Source: Eremophila alpestris peregrina (taxonomy: Eukaryota > Chordata > Aves > Passeriformes > Alaudidae). From it: DNA of 64,000 bases. Position numbers and translations under genes: made by a program. The stretch covers positions 3,395,917 to 3,459,916 of the forward strand of contig WMCF01000035.1 in the NCBI GenBank assembly GCA_009792885.1. The letters are read 5' to 3'. Each line of letters starts with the position of its first letter. The stretch's first letter is position 1. This document shows, piece by piece, positions 11,791 to 23,817 of the stretch. The notes beneath the pieces were generated by a model, which saw nothing but the letters and a program-made list of their open reading frames with translations, was not told the DNA's origin and did no database searches.

Positions 11791-13615
11791 GTAAGCAGGG
11801 TCCTCTGAAAAGTTCTTTCTAAATCTATGGTTTGTTTCTTTACGTTCTGGGGTTTTTTGTTAGTTTATTTGTAACATGGATCAAAATTACCATTTTTCAT
11901 ATCCTTTCCCAAGCTGTTGGCTTGTACTGATTCCAGGTTGTTCCTTGCTTTCCTTAGTGAGCCCTAGTACTTTTTCTTGGTTTGTGTAGCTCCTTCCCTT
12001 CATGACTAGAAACAGGAGTAATCACAGAGGAGGAAAAATGGTGATTTTCATGATATGCTGTAAGTGTCAGCTGGTGCATTGGCCAGAGCTGCTCTGGCAA
12101 TTTCTGTCTGACCCATTCCTACATATCCAAGAAAGGCCAGTTTGCACCCAGCATTTTTTCTCTAATACATTCAGTAGGAATGGCAAGCTGATTGTGTGTT
12201 ATCCTTAACAGATTTCAATGGGTATGGTCATATATGTCTGTATAGAAAAAGTGATTTGAATGCAGAAGATAAGTTATTACCTCACCCACTGTTCAAGTGC
12301 CTGCATTTCTAAGTGACTTGCTTCTCTGTAACAGTAGCAGGAGAGGGAGCTGGAATTTGCCAGGAAGGTGGTGATGATGTGGGAAGAGAGGTGTTTTAAT
12401 TCTGGAAAAAACAATTGCATCTGAACTTTGGCTTAGTTTGCAGAGGTGTATTGAGAGCCTGTGGCCTTATATGAGCCCAAAACAGCAAATAAAATGTCTT
12501 CCTATCAAGACAATTTCCTTGAAGGAACCCAGGGTTGCAATATTCACTCAAAAATATGATTTTGAAAAAATGCAGTAAACTCTTAGCTTCATCCTCAGCA
12601 GCAGCCTAAAAAAGTTAGATAAAATCATTATTTAATATCCTTTGATGCAACAGACATATTTAATGGAAGAGCATAACCAGCCTTCTCCCCAGTAAGGCAA
12701 TACCAGATTCCATGAATCGACCCCAGCCTTTAGAAGAAGGTTTTTCTGTGGAAGAGGTTGATATTCTCTGCAATGTGTCATAGAGGCACAGCAGACTTGC
12801 TGTGAACTTTGCAGATGTGGGTGATGCTTCAATAGGATAGAGGGGAAGCTTCTCTTTCAGTTGGATTCCCACCTCCAAGAGCCACCATGAGGGGACCTGT
12901 GCAACATCCACAAGGTTTTGTGTTGGTTTTGGATGAGTGAACTGCTAGTGGCTCTGTACCCTTGGTTTCATTACAGTGTTTTAGAAGATGTGAATTGACA
13001 GCATCAAAGTGATTTTCATTGATCTTTGTTACTCACTGGCTACTCCAGCTTCATAGCTATTCTCAGTACATTCACTATTTGAATCAGTTTATTATTGGAA
13101 GATGAACCAAGACCATCACCAAACCCCTATTAATCTCTCCCCCCTCATCTCCGTGCCACTGAGAGCAACCCGTTTACCTTTTGTAAGTGATTTTTAGCTA
13201 AGAACCTGTGAAGTTTCCTTTTGGTGTAGCCGGGATCATATAAATAGATGGGGATTACCTGAAAATGCTGCTAATGAATTAGTATGTGTAATGCTCAAAG
13301 GAGCTTAGGCACACAATCAAACAGGTCTGTAAAAAAAGCCCCAGAGGTTGTTTAAGAGCAAGGAGCAATCTGTGCTTATGAAGTCACACCATCAGACTGA
13401 GTGGCAGGGGTATTTACCTGCCAGCAGGAACTGAAGATTCCCAGGCAGGGCAGGTGTGGGGCACAGTGTGCTGTGGGAAGCATCTCCTGGGCACAGGTAG
13501 CCCTGAGCCAGTTTGCTGAAGGACTGCTTTGCTCTGGAGAGCTAAGCCAGTCTTACCCAGGTGCACAGCCTTGCAAGTGGCCTCAGAGAGGAGGAACCGA
13601 TGCTGGAGTAGAGAA
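11791..13615. other. Unassigned DNA (possible intron 1)
   Basis: If the promoter/donor at 11.7 kb and the exon at 15.5 kb belong together, this is intron. Several 60-80 codon open frames on both strands (12.0 kb, 12.6-12.9 kb, 13.4 kb) have no recognisable motif. Confidence 0.5.
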
Positions 13616-13764
13616 AATCACAGAATCACACCAAATAGTCTGAATTGGAAGGGACCCACAAGGATCATTGACTGCAGCTCTTAAGTGAATGGCCTGCACA
13701 TGAGTCAAACCCTCCACCTTGGCACTATTAGCACCAGGCTCTCACCACTGGGCTAATGCAGAGC
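13616..13764 (-). mobile_element. tRNA-Ile-derived SINE (TguSINE1-like)
   Basis: Read on the minus strand, the element begins with a decayed tRNA-Ile: an A-box region TTAGCCCAGTGG (13746-13757), an anticodon stem-loop region GGTGCTAATAGTGCC that keeps the AAT anticodon context, and a B-box remnant GGTTTGACTCA (13701-13711). This is followed by a CR1-like 3' part (CCTTGTGGGTCCCTTCCAATTC) ending in GATTCTGTGATTTT. tRNA-Ile SINEs with CR1-type tails are known from songbirds (TguSINE1) and are thought to be moved by CR1 reverse transcriptase. The A box is one base short and the B box has lost its CC end, so Pol III activity of this copy is doubtful. Not a functional tRNA gene. Confidence 0.85.
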
Positions 13765-15491
13765 TGTCCCTCTGCTGTGTGATGGGGAAAAGGAGGAAAG
13801 GAGCTCCTTGCAATATTTCATTGGTGTGGGAAGTCTTAAGTACCCCTTTTTCCAGTGAAATAAATGGCTCCAGCTACAATACCTCATGTTGGGAGGAGAT
13901 TCTGCTGCTTCTGAGCATGGAAAGGAGGTAGAAGCTCTCAGAAATGGCTGGGTAACCTCTGCTTTTGAAGGCAGAGCTAAAACCTGCAGGGGCATATTAG
14001 ACAGGAGTATAAAATCTTACACTGAGACATGATTCTTGTTATTAAGCAGTGATTAAATAATAGTTTAGCCATATAAATTCCTCCCACTTTCAAAGCACAA
14101 AGGAGCTGTGCTCATTTACTCCAGCCAAGAATTTGATATAATAATTTTGGGAAGCTTCCTGTTTCTTTCATGTTCACAAGAATTCTGTGTTACGTAAAGA
14201 GACTGTGGTGTGAATGTTACCTGGCCCAATTTCTGTGTGTAATTAATTGACTTAGCTTTTTTCTCTGCATGCAATTCCACACACAAAAGGATGTTTTAAA
14301 TCACAGCCAATTGCTGAGAACACTTTCAAGAAATCTTTTATTAAAAAAAAAAAAAGGTCCCAAATATTCTGTTTTCTTTTATTCCCACATTATACAAATG
14401 TAAAGTCTTTAAGGAAGCAATAGGGTATTTTTCTACTGAGCCTTCTAGTCCCGAGCTTTCTGTTTATTCCAGAAATATCAGACATTCTGCTCTATTTGTT
14501 CTATAAGAATTTAGCCCTGTATACTTTACTGAAACTTGTTCTTGGGTTACTTTTTTCCAACAAATGCAGCCTGAAGCTTTCTACAAAGGGGTAGATCATT
14601 AAAAAACAAACAAACAAACCACTTGGGGATAAAAGGAACTTTAAGGAACTTTATAGAGTGCATAAATATTGTGTGTAGGTCTCTGAATGGTGCTTGGCTG
14701 AGCCTTTGATAGAACACCTAGGATACTTTTCCTGGAATGACAGTGTCATGCAGTCATTTGAGTAGTAATATGTTTGGGGCAATACCTGTGACTCCTGGCC
14801 TGTGCTGCAAATTTTAATTCAGGCTCACATATGTTGAGAATAAACACTTGAAATCACTCAGCTGGTAAAATATATAAGCTGCATTTTATGACCTTGAGTT
14901 GAGTGAAGCTGTAGTATCAGCACAAGCATATTTTGAGTCGCAGTAAAAATGGTCTCTTTAGAGGAAGTCTCTGTTTGTATAGAGAGGAAATTTGCTGGGA
15001 TTTCTTTTCAAAATGCTGATTGGAAGACAAGAGGGGTCTTCATCAAAGGGGAAAACTTGAAGAGAAAAGAAAAATAAAAAGGGCAAGTGAGTTTTGAAGG
15101 CTAGAAACTGGATCAAGGAAGGATATAAAAACAGTGTAAGTTGGGAAAAGGAAAATTATGCAGAAAAGAGCATATAAAAAATGGGGAGTAAGATTAAGAA
15201 AAAGAGCAGAGTTAGCAGGAGAAAAAGCTTTAAAGCAGTGCTGGAATTAGGCCAGTGCTGGACTGTGGCAGTTCACAAAAGAACCCTGACAGCTCTTGCA
15301 ATGAGGGTCAGGCTAATTGAAATTTGTCCCTCTCCAATCCTGATGGTTAAATTCCAGTACCAATGAGGGAAACACACAGGAAAATGCATAATGGAGAAGA
15401 GCTCTCCAGCATGACTAGGAACACACTTGTAATATCAAATATAAGAGGAAAAGAATATAAATTTTCCAAACTGTTGTTTCTTTCTTTGCAG
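13765..15491. other. Unassigned DNA (possible intron 1, distal part)
   Basis: Contains an A-run at 14343-14355, an (AAAC)n-like stretch at 14601-14620 and an exact 10-bp duplication (AAGGAACTTT twice) at 14633-14652. The segment from 15040 to 15230 is purine-rich. It ends in the pyrimidine tract and CAG that precede the exon at 15492. No gene is recognised. Confidence 0.5.
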
Positions 15492-15580
15492 GACATGGTG
15501 AATTATCACTGACATGGAACATAAATGGACTTCAGTCAAGTTCCAACTTTAAACACCGGATCTGAGGAGACTTCTAAAAT
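15492..15580 (+). other. Candidate 5' exon with start codon
   Basis: The 89-bp segment is bounded by a strong acceptor (TTTCTTTCTTTGCAG, ending 15491) and a near-perfect donor (GTAAGTC at 15581). Three ATGs are present. The first two (15495 and 15513) open frames of only 5 and 12 codons. The third, at 15525, has A at -3 and G at +4, a good Kozak context, and is open to the donor: 18 codons reading MDFSQVPTLNTGSEETSK plus two bases of the next codon. This suits exon 2 of a gene whose exon 1 is non-coding. The N-terminus has no signal peptide or family motif I recognise, and I could not identify a convincing next coding exon in phase downstream. It could equally be part of a non-coding RNA. Confidence 0.35.
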
Positions 15581-17235
15581 GTAAGTCATTTGGGTATTGA
15601 TATATACATTATTAAAATTTTTTTCTGCATTCATAAAGTAAATGTTATGATTTGGGGGCAAAGAAACTGAATTCTTTGTGTGTTACTAAATAGCTGAATG
15701 TACATTTTGAATAGGAAGCTTAGTGGAGGCTCTACCACAGGATCATGGGTGATTCTTTTTTACAAGGTCTCCTGTAATTAACATTATCAATAACGTAAAA
15801 GAGGAATGTATTTCTTATGCAAGGTCTGCAGCTAACTATCTATACCAGGAGATCTGGCCCTTCTGGTCTATTTTATCCATCATTAAATCATGGAAGGAAA
15901 TAGGTGAGGCAAAGGATCCTTGGCTTTTTCCAAAGCAGAGTCTTCTTTTATGTAAATTAGCTATTTTTTTAAAGGGAAAAGTACAGTTTTAAATTTAAGG
16001 CTAGAAGAAATTGTTTAAAGAACCAATTTTTTCACTTAAACCTTGTGTATTGGGAAAGTAATCACATGGAGTATAATACATGCTAAGTGTTTTTCATATA
16101 AGGTGAGAAATACTTCTCAACACACAGATTTACAGGACATACTTGTTGTGTTCCACTTGTACCAGTTGAAGGGAGAGGCAGCTCTGCTGAGGCAATGCTG
16201 ATGCAAAATCCCCTAAAGATCTGCCCAAGTGGTGAGAGGGGTGTGATTGAGCCAAGTGTGCAAACACAGGCTCAGATTCATTCCCACTCACAGCAAGTGC
16301 TCACATGTGCTATTGCTTCACTCTCACACACAGTTTATGTCAGCTACAGCATCGTCCAACAACTGTAATATCCTTAGTTTGACAAGGAGTTCAGAGCTGT
16401 GGCTGTGGGAGTAAACGTGTTCTCATTGGTTTATGGGCCCTGCACATGGGCTGAAGAGCTGCTTGTGTCTGCACTGGGCCAAAGGCACATCCTCAGGGCT
16501 GCTGTGAGAAGCCTTTCCCAGCACCAAGGAGGGCTTTCTCTAGCTGGATAAGGTGCTTTCATCTTGAATTCTTTTGGAATCTCTTTTTGTATTTAGTGAA
16601 ATCCAGCTATTCTGTTAATGTGTTTAGATAATGTAGTGATTGGCACCTTAGAAATACTTTAGACAGGCAGATGAAAGGATTCAAAATGCATCCTTTGTGA
16701 ATTTTTAATAAACGATTTCACATTGTCCAGTGATGAAAACAAATCATCTGTGGAAAGACAAAACTGTTTTCCATTAGTATCATTCAGTGAGGATGTTTGT
16801 ATATGTTTGGTGTCTGATAGTATCTTAATCATTTCACCATTTCTAGCAACAAGATATGTCACTTGACAAGCACTTGTGCTTTGTATTTGCCTCTTCTTTT
16901 TTCCCTTTTTTTCCTGAGCTTCAAGGTCTGTGCTGTATTTTTCACACAATGATGCAATGGATGAGCAGGGGAAGTTTTCTGACAGGAAATTGTTTCTTTA
17001 CAAACAATACACAAGTTCTGGATTTATTTCAAATTCCAGAGAAACAAAAAATTCTGGTAAAAATGTATTTCCTTCAGCTTTTTTCAGCAAGGGTTAGACC
17101 AAAGAAACCTCTGTATCATGGAACTTTTGGGGATCCAGTACCAACAGTCGCTCTGACTGGACTTGACCTTGCTTTGATTTTCTTTTTGCTGCACTGACAT
17201 GCCTCCTCTTCCCAAAATTGAAAATTACTGAACTA
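15581..17235. other. Unassigned non-coding DNA
   Basis: AT-rich DNA following the candidate exon. A 113-codon plus-strand open frame at 16856-17197 and a 96-codon minus-strand frame at 16659-16949 overlap each other and have a hydrophobic/charged composition typical of chance translation. Nothing else is recognised. Confidence 0.5.
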
Positions 17236-17302
17236 TTCACAGAATCACACCACAGAATAGTTTAGGCTGGATGGGACCTTCATTATCATCTTGTTATCCT
17301 AA
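17236..17302 (-). mobile_element. CR1 LINE, short 3'-end fragment
   Basis: On the plus strand this reads TTCACAGAATCACACCACAG, then AATAGTTTAGGCTGGATGGG and ACCTTCATTATCATC, the reverse complement of the CR1 3' terminus. Two octamer-type tail units are visible. Only about 65 bp remain, so reverse transcription stopped almost at once or the element has been deleted. Confidence 0.8.
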
Positions 17303-20300
17303 TACTAAAATGAGGAGGAATATTGTAAGTATTCAGTGTATGATGACAAATAGTATATTTTATAAATTAATTTCAAGTCAAAGCTAAATTATGGAATTAC
17401 GTACCACATACACTTTACTATTAAAAGAGTTCATCATGTTTAATGTTATTACAGTGAACACCAAAGGAATTAATAATGATTTGCACTTCTTATAGAGTGG
17501 TACCAATGTAGTGAAAAGCAGGTTAGCCTAATTAAATTCCACAAACCACTTTAGGGCTCTGCCATATTGTGGAGGCTGTTTTTTATGTTAATTAATTCTG
17601 AATGAAAGGTTTTTGAAGTGTTTTAATATTGTTCAAAGAGGCACCTGGAAGTATTTAGAAAAATTTTTTTCTTGTCCAGGATACTTTGACCAAGCAAGCA
17701 TCATCCTTTCCATGATGAGCTCCTGCATGCTGTATAAATTATAGTAAATAGTAATCAACTGAATATTCCAGTATTTTATTGAGAGATAGAGCTGAAGCTG
17801 GGTGAGGATATTGCTGTGTTCTGGCAAGAGGCAACTTGGGGAGCACACCTCAGGCCTAGGAATCCAGTTCACTTTATTGCAGCACACAGAGTTGCTGGAC
17901 AATGCTTTATGGACTTAACTCCCCTTTGGAATTGCTCACAGTCCTCATTCCTCGTGTTCCACAAAAACAAATGCCACACCACATTTGGCTTAGGTTCCAG
18001 TTTCCACCATCTGACTTTGTGAAAATCTAGTGCTGTAGTTCAGGGGGTGAAAGGGTACATCTTGGCATGTTAATTGTTGTCTGGTTCCTTTTAATTGTCA
18101 TAAAGCAGAGAGGTAGAAGACATCTATTGGTATCATTTTGGTGACCTGCCTAGTTCCTTTTCAGCTTCCCTTCACTGTTGTTGAGTAATACAAATATTTC
18201 AGACTGGGATTTGCACCAAAAAAAATAGCTGTGAAAATACAACTGTGAAAATTTGCTTTACCTCTCCTTCTACCAAAATGTTTGGAAATGTTTTTACTTT
18301 TAGTGTTCTAATAGACCTGTTTGGAAATCCTATTCAAGCTGGATTTTTTAAACCCCAATTCCCTTAAGCACATGCTTCAAGAGCTAGGCATGTGTTTAAA
18401 TTCTCTTGATTTAGTGTCATATACTTAAGGGTATTGCTGAATAGAGAAGGGCATGCTGTACTCAAATGCTTTGCTGATCAAAGGAACAAACCTTTTCATT
18501 TGATCTACATTTAATGCAAGTTAGATCACCTATGCAGTAGTCAAGAATTTACTAAAGGTCTCTACTAAAGACAGTTCTTGATTAAGCTGTGTTCTTCTGG
18601 CAACAGGAAGGGCTGCACAATACAGCACTTTTCTTAATATTTTTATGACATTGGTTGTAAAATACATTTTCAAGTGCTATATTCTCACTGCAAATAAAAG
18701 AAGGGATAAGACAGTAAAAATGAAAAGAGGAAAGAGAGGTTTGGTTGTTAAAGACGTATTCAGTGAAAAACCAGAATGATTCAATATGTTTTATGTTCTT
18801 AATACTTTTTCTTTCTCTATACAGTACAGTATGTAACACATCTCTTCCTCCTTACACTAAAAAATTTATATTCAGGATACTCTAATGAAGTACATCTTGA
18901 GTCTCCTTTTCATGGCTAATGAGGAGACAACAAGAATTTGACTAATACTAGTACAATTACTGGAGCAGTGAAGCGTGCATCTCTGATTAGATGTGATAAT
19001 TTGCAAGGCTGGGCTCTTCACATTAAGTTTGCAAACAGTTTAAAAATCACTTCCTCTATTTATCCAGCTAATCTCTGTTTAATGACTCCAGACCTGACAA
19101 AAGAAAGAGAAAATGTCTCTTAAAACCCCATACTTCATTTATGAAGCTTGTATGTAGAGGAGAGGTGTAATTGATAGCAAATTTTTTCCAGAACACTTTC
19201 AGATGAAGCCATGCAGCTGACTTTTTACTATGCAGTGGTATTTTTATTATTCCTGTAATACTCAGTCTCCTTTCCATAGAGCTGTGTTGTCTTTGCCCAG
19301 ATTTAGACATAAATTTCTACTGATTTTTGGCTTTTATGATTTCTTTCAAATTTGCCTTTTGAATTAAATTGATAATCCAGAGGGTATGAATGTTCCTGTT
19401 GGATTTGCTTTTTTTTTTGTTGTTTTTGGGGTTTTTTTCAGAAAAGGTTGGTAGAGTGACTGGTCATGGTGCTGTTAGGGAATTCTTCATCAGTCATCAG
19501 CATCTTGGACAGCCAGGTTTTAAAAGGAATCAGGCATGTGCCATCCCAAATTTTTTAAATATTACTACATCTTTGAGGCCTCTGTTCACCATTTGGACTT
19601 GAAGCAAGGCTGGCTGAAACAACAGGAACTATGGTTAGAGTTCTTGGTGAATTCAGCCGAGCAAGCAGAAGCAGCTCCTGCTGTCAGTAGGTGGCACTTG
19701 TCCTGAGGCAGGGGTGAGATGATGTTTAACAAGGACAGCCAGTAGTTTCACTGGATGCCTTCATGCAAAACCCTGTCCCAGAACACACCACTTATAGAAA
19801 TAACATATTTTGGGTGTGACTGCAGAGGAAGAACTTCCATTAGAGGATTTAAATGAGTTTGCCAAGTCATTTGATATGCTCATTCCTGGACCAAGTGCCA
19901 CTGTATTGTATCTACATTGCATATGGCATCATATGGTTGCAATTTCTTTTAGGATACTCTAAAACTGAGTAAAAAAATATTCAAAACCAATGTGCTGTCA
20001 TAGGAAGGTAGAAACAGTTCAAGATTGTGACTCCCACTGATATTTTCTGGAGTTTTGTCTAAAATGTGTAAAAGCAGAAGTATGGAAAAAGGATCAAATG
20101 CTCAGCCTGTTGTTTTTTGTTATATATTTATTTAATTATATAGCTTCCAGAGACATGATCAGCTTTGTGTAAAGTATCTAAAGGTGGGCTCTGGGATTTC
20201 CCTCTCTATTTTGGAAAGCAATACCTACTACCCTTTTGTTTCCACTGAAAAGCAGCAGTAGTTGCCAGGATTGTGTGGAACAAACAGAAAATGTACATCA

Positions 20301-23300
20301 ACTTCCTTCTGGATCTATGGAAGCTATTTGTGTCAGAGAGGAGGGAATCCTTAGAGAAGTTTTGACAGACTGCATGGAAAGGCATCTTTAAATACTGAAG
20401 GCATCTCAATCTTTCTCCTCTTCCAGAAACAAAAGAGATAAAACCCAGAAAACTGTGGGGTTTGGTTCCTGGGGATGGCAGTTTCTAAAACTGATCTGAA
20501 TTCCCAGTGGCAGAGCATCCTCCCTGAAGGCTAGGATAGAAGGGTGGAGGCAGTGCAAAATGACATCACCTCTTGCTGTTACTAATGTGATGGAAAATGG
20601 CCAATGCAGCTTCAGAATTGGGAAAAGCAGATTGAGGATTTTCTTCATTTTTGCTCTGCAGTCTCCACTGGTGGTCCTTACAGGACCAACTGTCTGATTT
20701 CACTCTTCCCCATTACAAAGTAATGCATTTAAGAACCAGGAGGTAGTATTTGAATGTGCTATCTCTTCATAGAAGTCATAATATTTTTTATGGTTAATTC
20801 TGCCTAGAACTGGAACTAAGGAGCTGTTTTTCAATGAGGAAAAATTGAATAGAAATCACTCTATGATCAGGGTCGCAGTAAGTGTTCCTTGCTCCCTATG
20901 TTATATAGAGCTCTTCTTGAATCTATGCAAGTGTTCCATATAATTGATATTACTTTATAATAATAAGTTTCCTGCTTTTAATCTCAACAGCAGCACTGGG
21001 AAACAAAGGACTTGCTCAGTGCCCTGGGAAGCAGCTTGCCCCCGTGAGTGAAGGTGAGGGACTGGAGTGTTTCCGTGCAGTTGGATTGTGATTAGTGAAA
21101 AGTTTCCTCACCATCACCCAGTGAGCAGTTCCAAGCAGACATCCAGTACTGTCTCTGATCTCCAAAGCTGCCTGTTAAGCTTTGAGGAGAATTACCAAGT
21201 TACTTTTCCTTCTTCCCCAAGCCTTAAGGGAGGATGCACAGCATTGGAAGGGTGGAGCCACTCAGTCTCCTGCTGCCTGTTGTCTCTGGGGTGCTCTGTG
21301 CCATTGAGGAGCCATTGAGGCCACAACAGATTTTTAGGACATGTTTGCCTACAGTCTGGTTTATGTTAATGCAGTTGAGTGATAAAAAGAGAGAAGCAAC
21401 AAAATCAGTCACTAACTTTAAATTTAGAGGTTGTTGGTTCCAGCTTATTGTTGATTCCAGCTCATGGGACTGGCTAATGAACTACTGCTTTTTCTAGAGC
21501 TCATACCTTGGAAAGTTCCTAGGGCTACATAATTCCCACTCCTTTTGAAGCAGATAATTATGGAGACACCCTGAGTTAATTCTGCCTTTTTTCCATTCTG
21601 AATGAGGTAACACCTTCCTTTTTCTTTTCTGTTTACAAATTCTATGACTGTATTAAAGGCAGGACAGGAAACTTCCTTTTTTCTAGTGGTTAGTTCTTTT
21701 TAGTTCATATTCATTGGTGTAAATAGTAGAATACATTTTGCCTAATAGCCAAGTATTGTCTAATTTGGTTCCCTGTTAAATAAATGCAAGCCTTTCAGTA
21801 GGCTTTGTAGTTTCATAGTAAATTTATCACTTGTACTCATTTTAAAAGAAACAAAATCACTTGTAAGTTGGACAAAAAACCAAACCCAGGTATAATGGAA
21901 AGGCTATGTGGGCAGGAATTGATGCTCAGAAGGGTTTTTACTTGAAGAGAGTGGCAGCAGTTAGGAGCATGCTCTCACTTTATCTCAAAGCCGAGTCATT
22001 CTCTGAAATACATCCCAGTAGTTGCCACATATTTTAAAAAAACCCAACACATTACTACTCTTCTGAATATGCCCATAGTAAAACCTTAAGTTTATGTTGT
22101 TGACAGTTCCATAAATTAAAATGTGAATATAGAAAATTTCTCCTTCCAGTAGTTTTTCATGGTCATTATCAAAGTAGTGGAGCACTGTTTCAAGCGTGCA
22201 AAGAGTGTCTGTGCCTTTATCTGTCACCCAGTATTCCTGATTTCTCTGCAGCAGTGTCTTTGCTTAGTCTCTCTATCTTGTTGCACTCCACAAAGAGAAA
22301 AATCTGGCACCTAATGAGGCAGCCTAAATTCCCTTTTATAAATCACAACCAGAACCAGTGCTGGGTTTGCCAGTAGCCTGCCAGACACCACATTCCACTG
22401 CATAGACCTCTCCTTTCCCACTGAGAGTAGTCTTATGGCAGAGTTCATGTGTCCCTGAGTATGCCCAGGAGCACAGGCAGGTCTGTGCTCAAGGCCATGG
22501 GGGAATCCAAACTGTGAGATTCAGCTACATGTCCCTGAACATGCAGAGAAATCAATATCATAAATTGCAACAGCATTAGATTTGCCTGTTTGTAAAATAG
22601 CAATAATGTTCCCTCCTTTCTTTGCGTCGATCACAGGCTCCTTCAGGAGTAGATGGAAGTCTGGTAATCACAGAAGTACTTGGGTTTTCCCAGGACATTT
22701 GTTCTTCCATCCTGAGGAATGCTGAATAAGATTCAGTAATCAACAGGGAAACCACTATGAATTCCAGGTTTACCCAGTCCCCCGGGTTGTTTCCACCTCT
22801 CTGCATATCTGATTTGAATCCTCATTTCCTAAGGAAATAAGATTTATAAAAACATCTTTATCTGTCTTCCATTTTGGATCAGATATATTTGTGAATAAAG
22901 TTCTTAATCACATTAAAGTCCTAGTATGTAATAAAATTCTTCTCCTGGAAAGCAAATACCTTTTTAGTATGCTCACTGGAGAGGGTGAAAAATAAAAATC
23001 ACTGAAATTCTTACTAAACCAAAAAAAAAACCTGACACAGAACAGTACATCATGGATTCTTAGCTGCTTGGAAAAAAGCAGCTTTTGAAGTGTTTGCTCT
23101 TTCAGACATTAGAGAATCCCCTCCTCAACTCAGTCTTCTTTCCTGTGTGAATTACCAGTTTTCAAACATGGAGCAACAGAAAAAGATTTATTTTTTTCCA
23201 TCTAATACCTACTGGATATTTAGTTAGGGTGACCTCACACATTCAGTTAAAAGTTAATCAACTAGGAGACACTAGTCCAGTGGAAACCAGATGTAGTTAG

Positions 23301-23587
23301 CTCCACTGCTCATGGAACAATTTCTCTGCAGATCCTTGTAATTTCTTCCCCAGATGTGAGCTGTCCCCTCTAATCATTGTGCTATTTCAAACAACTTGTT
23401 CACACACTCCCCAGACTTCAAAGCAACTCTTGTACAAAGCAAATCGTCCTCAAGTTTGGAATAAACAGGGATTGAGCTATTTCTTAAATTACTATTTAGA
23501 AAAGGGTCTGGAATTGCAGCATCCCTTTCCATTTAGTCGTTGCTAGTCTGAGGCTGGTGTGGTGCTGTTTGTTAGAACATTCTCATG
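17303..23587. other. Unassigned non-coding DNA
   Basis: No gene or long repeat recognised. There is a T/G-rich tract at 19411-19440 ending in a possible acceptor (TTTTTTTCAG), and a candidate short exon at about 20990-21050 (AACAG before, GTGAG after) that could join the 15.5-kb exon in phase for about 18 codons, but its splice signals are only moderate. Open frames of 60-87 codons show no protein-family features. Confidence 0.5.
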
Positions 23588-23817
23588 TCACAGACAGAAG
23601 CTGATGCACAGCAAGTTCCATCTGAAGATGAGGAAGAGCTTCTTTACTGTCTGGGTGACCAAGCACTGGAGCAGGTTGCCCAGAGAGGCCATGGAGTCTC
23701 CCTCACTGGAGATCTACCAGGATTGTCTGGACACAATCCTGTGCCATGGGATCCCGGATGGGCCTGCTTGAGCAGGGAGGTTGGTCCCTTGCAGCCTTAT
23801 CCATCCTGGGATCTCTC
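23588..23817 (+). mobile_element. CR1 LINE 3' end with ORF2 C-terminus
   Basis: The plus-strand frame through 23771 still reads as the C-terminus of CR1 ORF2 (pol), with the family-typical blocks RKSFFTVWVTKHWSRLPRE and MESPSLEIYQDCLDTILC, then a stop codon at 23769-23771. The 3' UTR follows, but about 20 bp normally found after GGAGGTTGG appear deleted, joining it directly to CCCTTGCAGCC. The end is a degraded tail (CATCCTGGGATCTCT). The element is 5'-truncated and inactive. A 183-codon open frame in another phase (23585-24136) is a by-product. Confidence 0.9.

Noticed and set aside
13681..13764. A functional tRNA-Ile gene on the minus strand
   Set aside because: The cloverleaf is decayed, the A box is shortened, the B box has lost its end, and the sequence continues into a CR1-like tail, so it is a SINE.
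20990..21055. Candidate third exon for the 11.7/15.5-kb transcript
   Set aside because: Phase would allow about 18 more codons, but acceptor and donor are only moderate and the translation has no recognisable feature. Kept only as a note.
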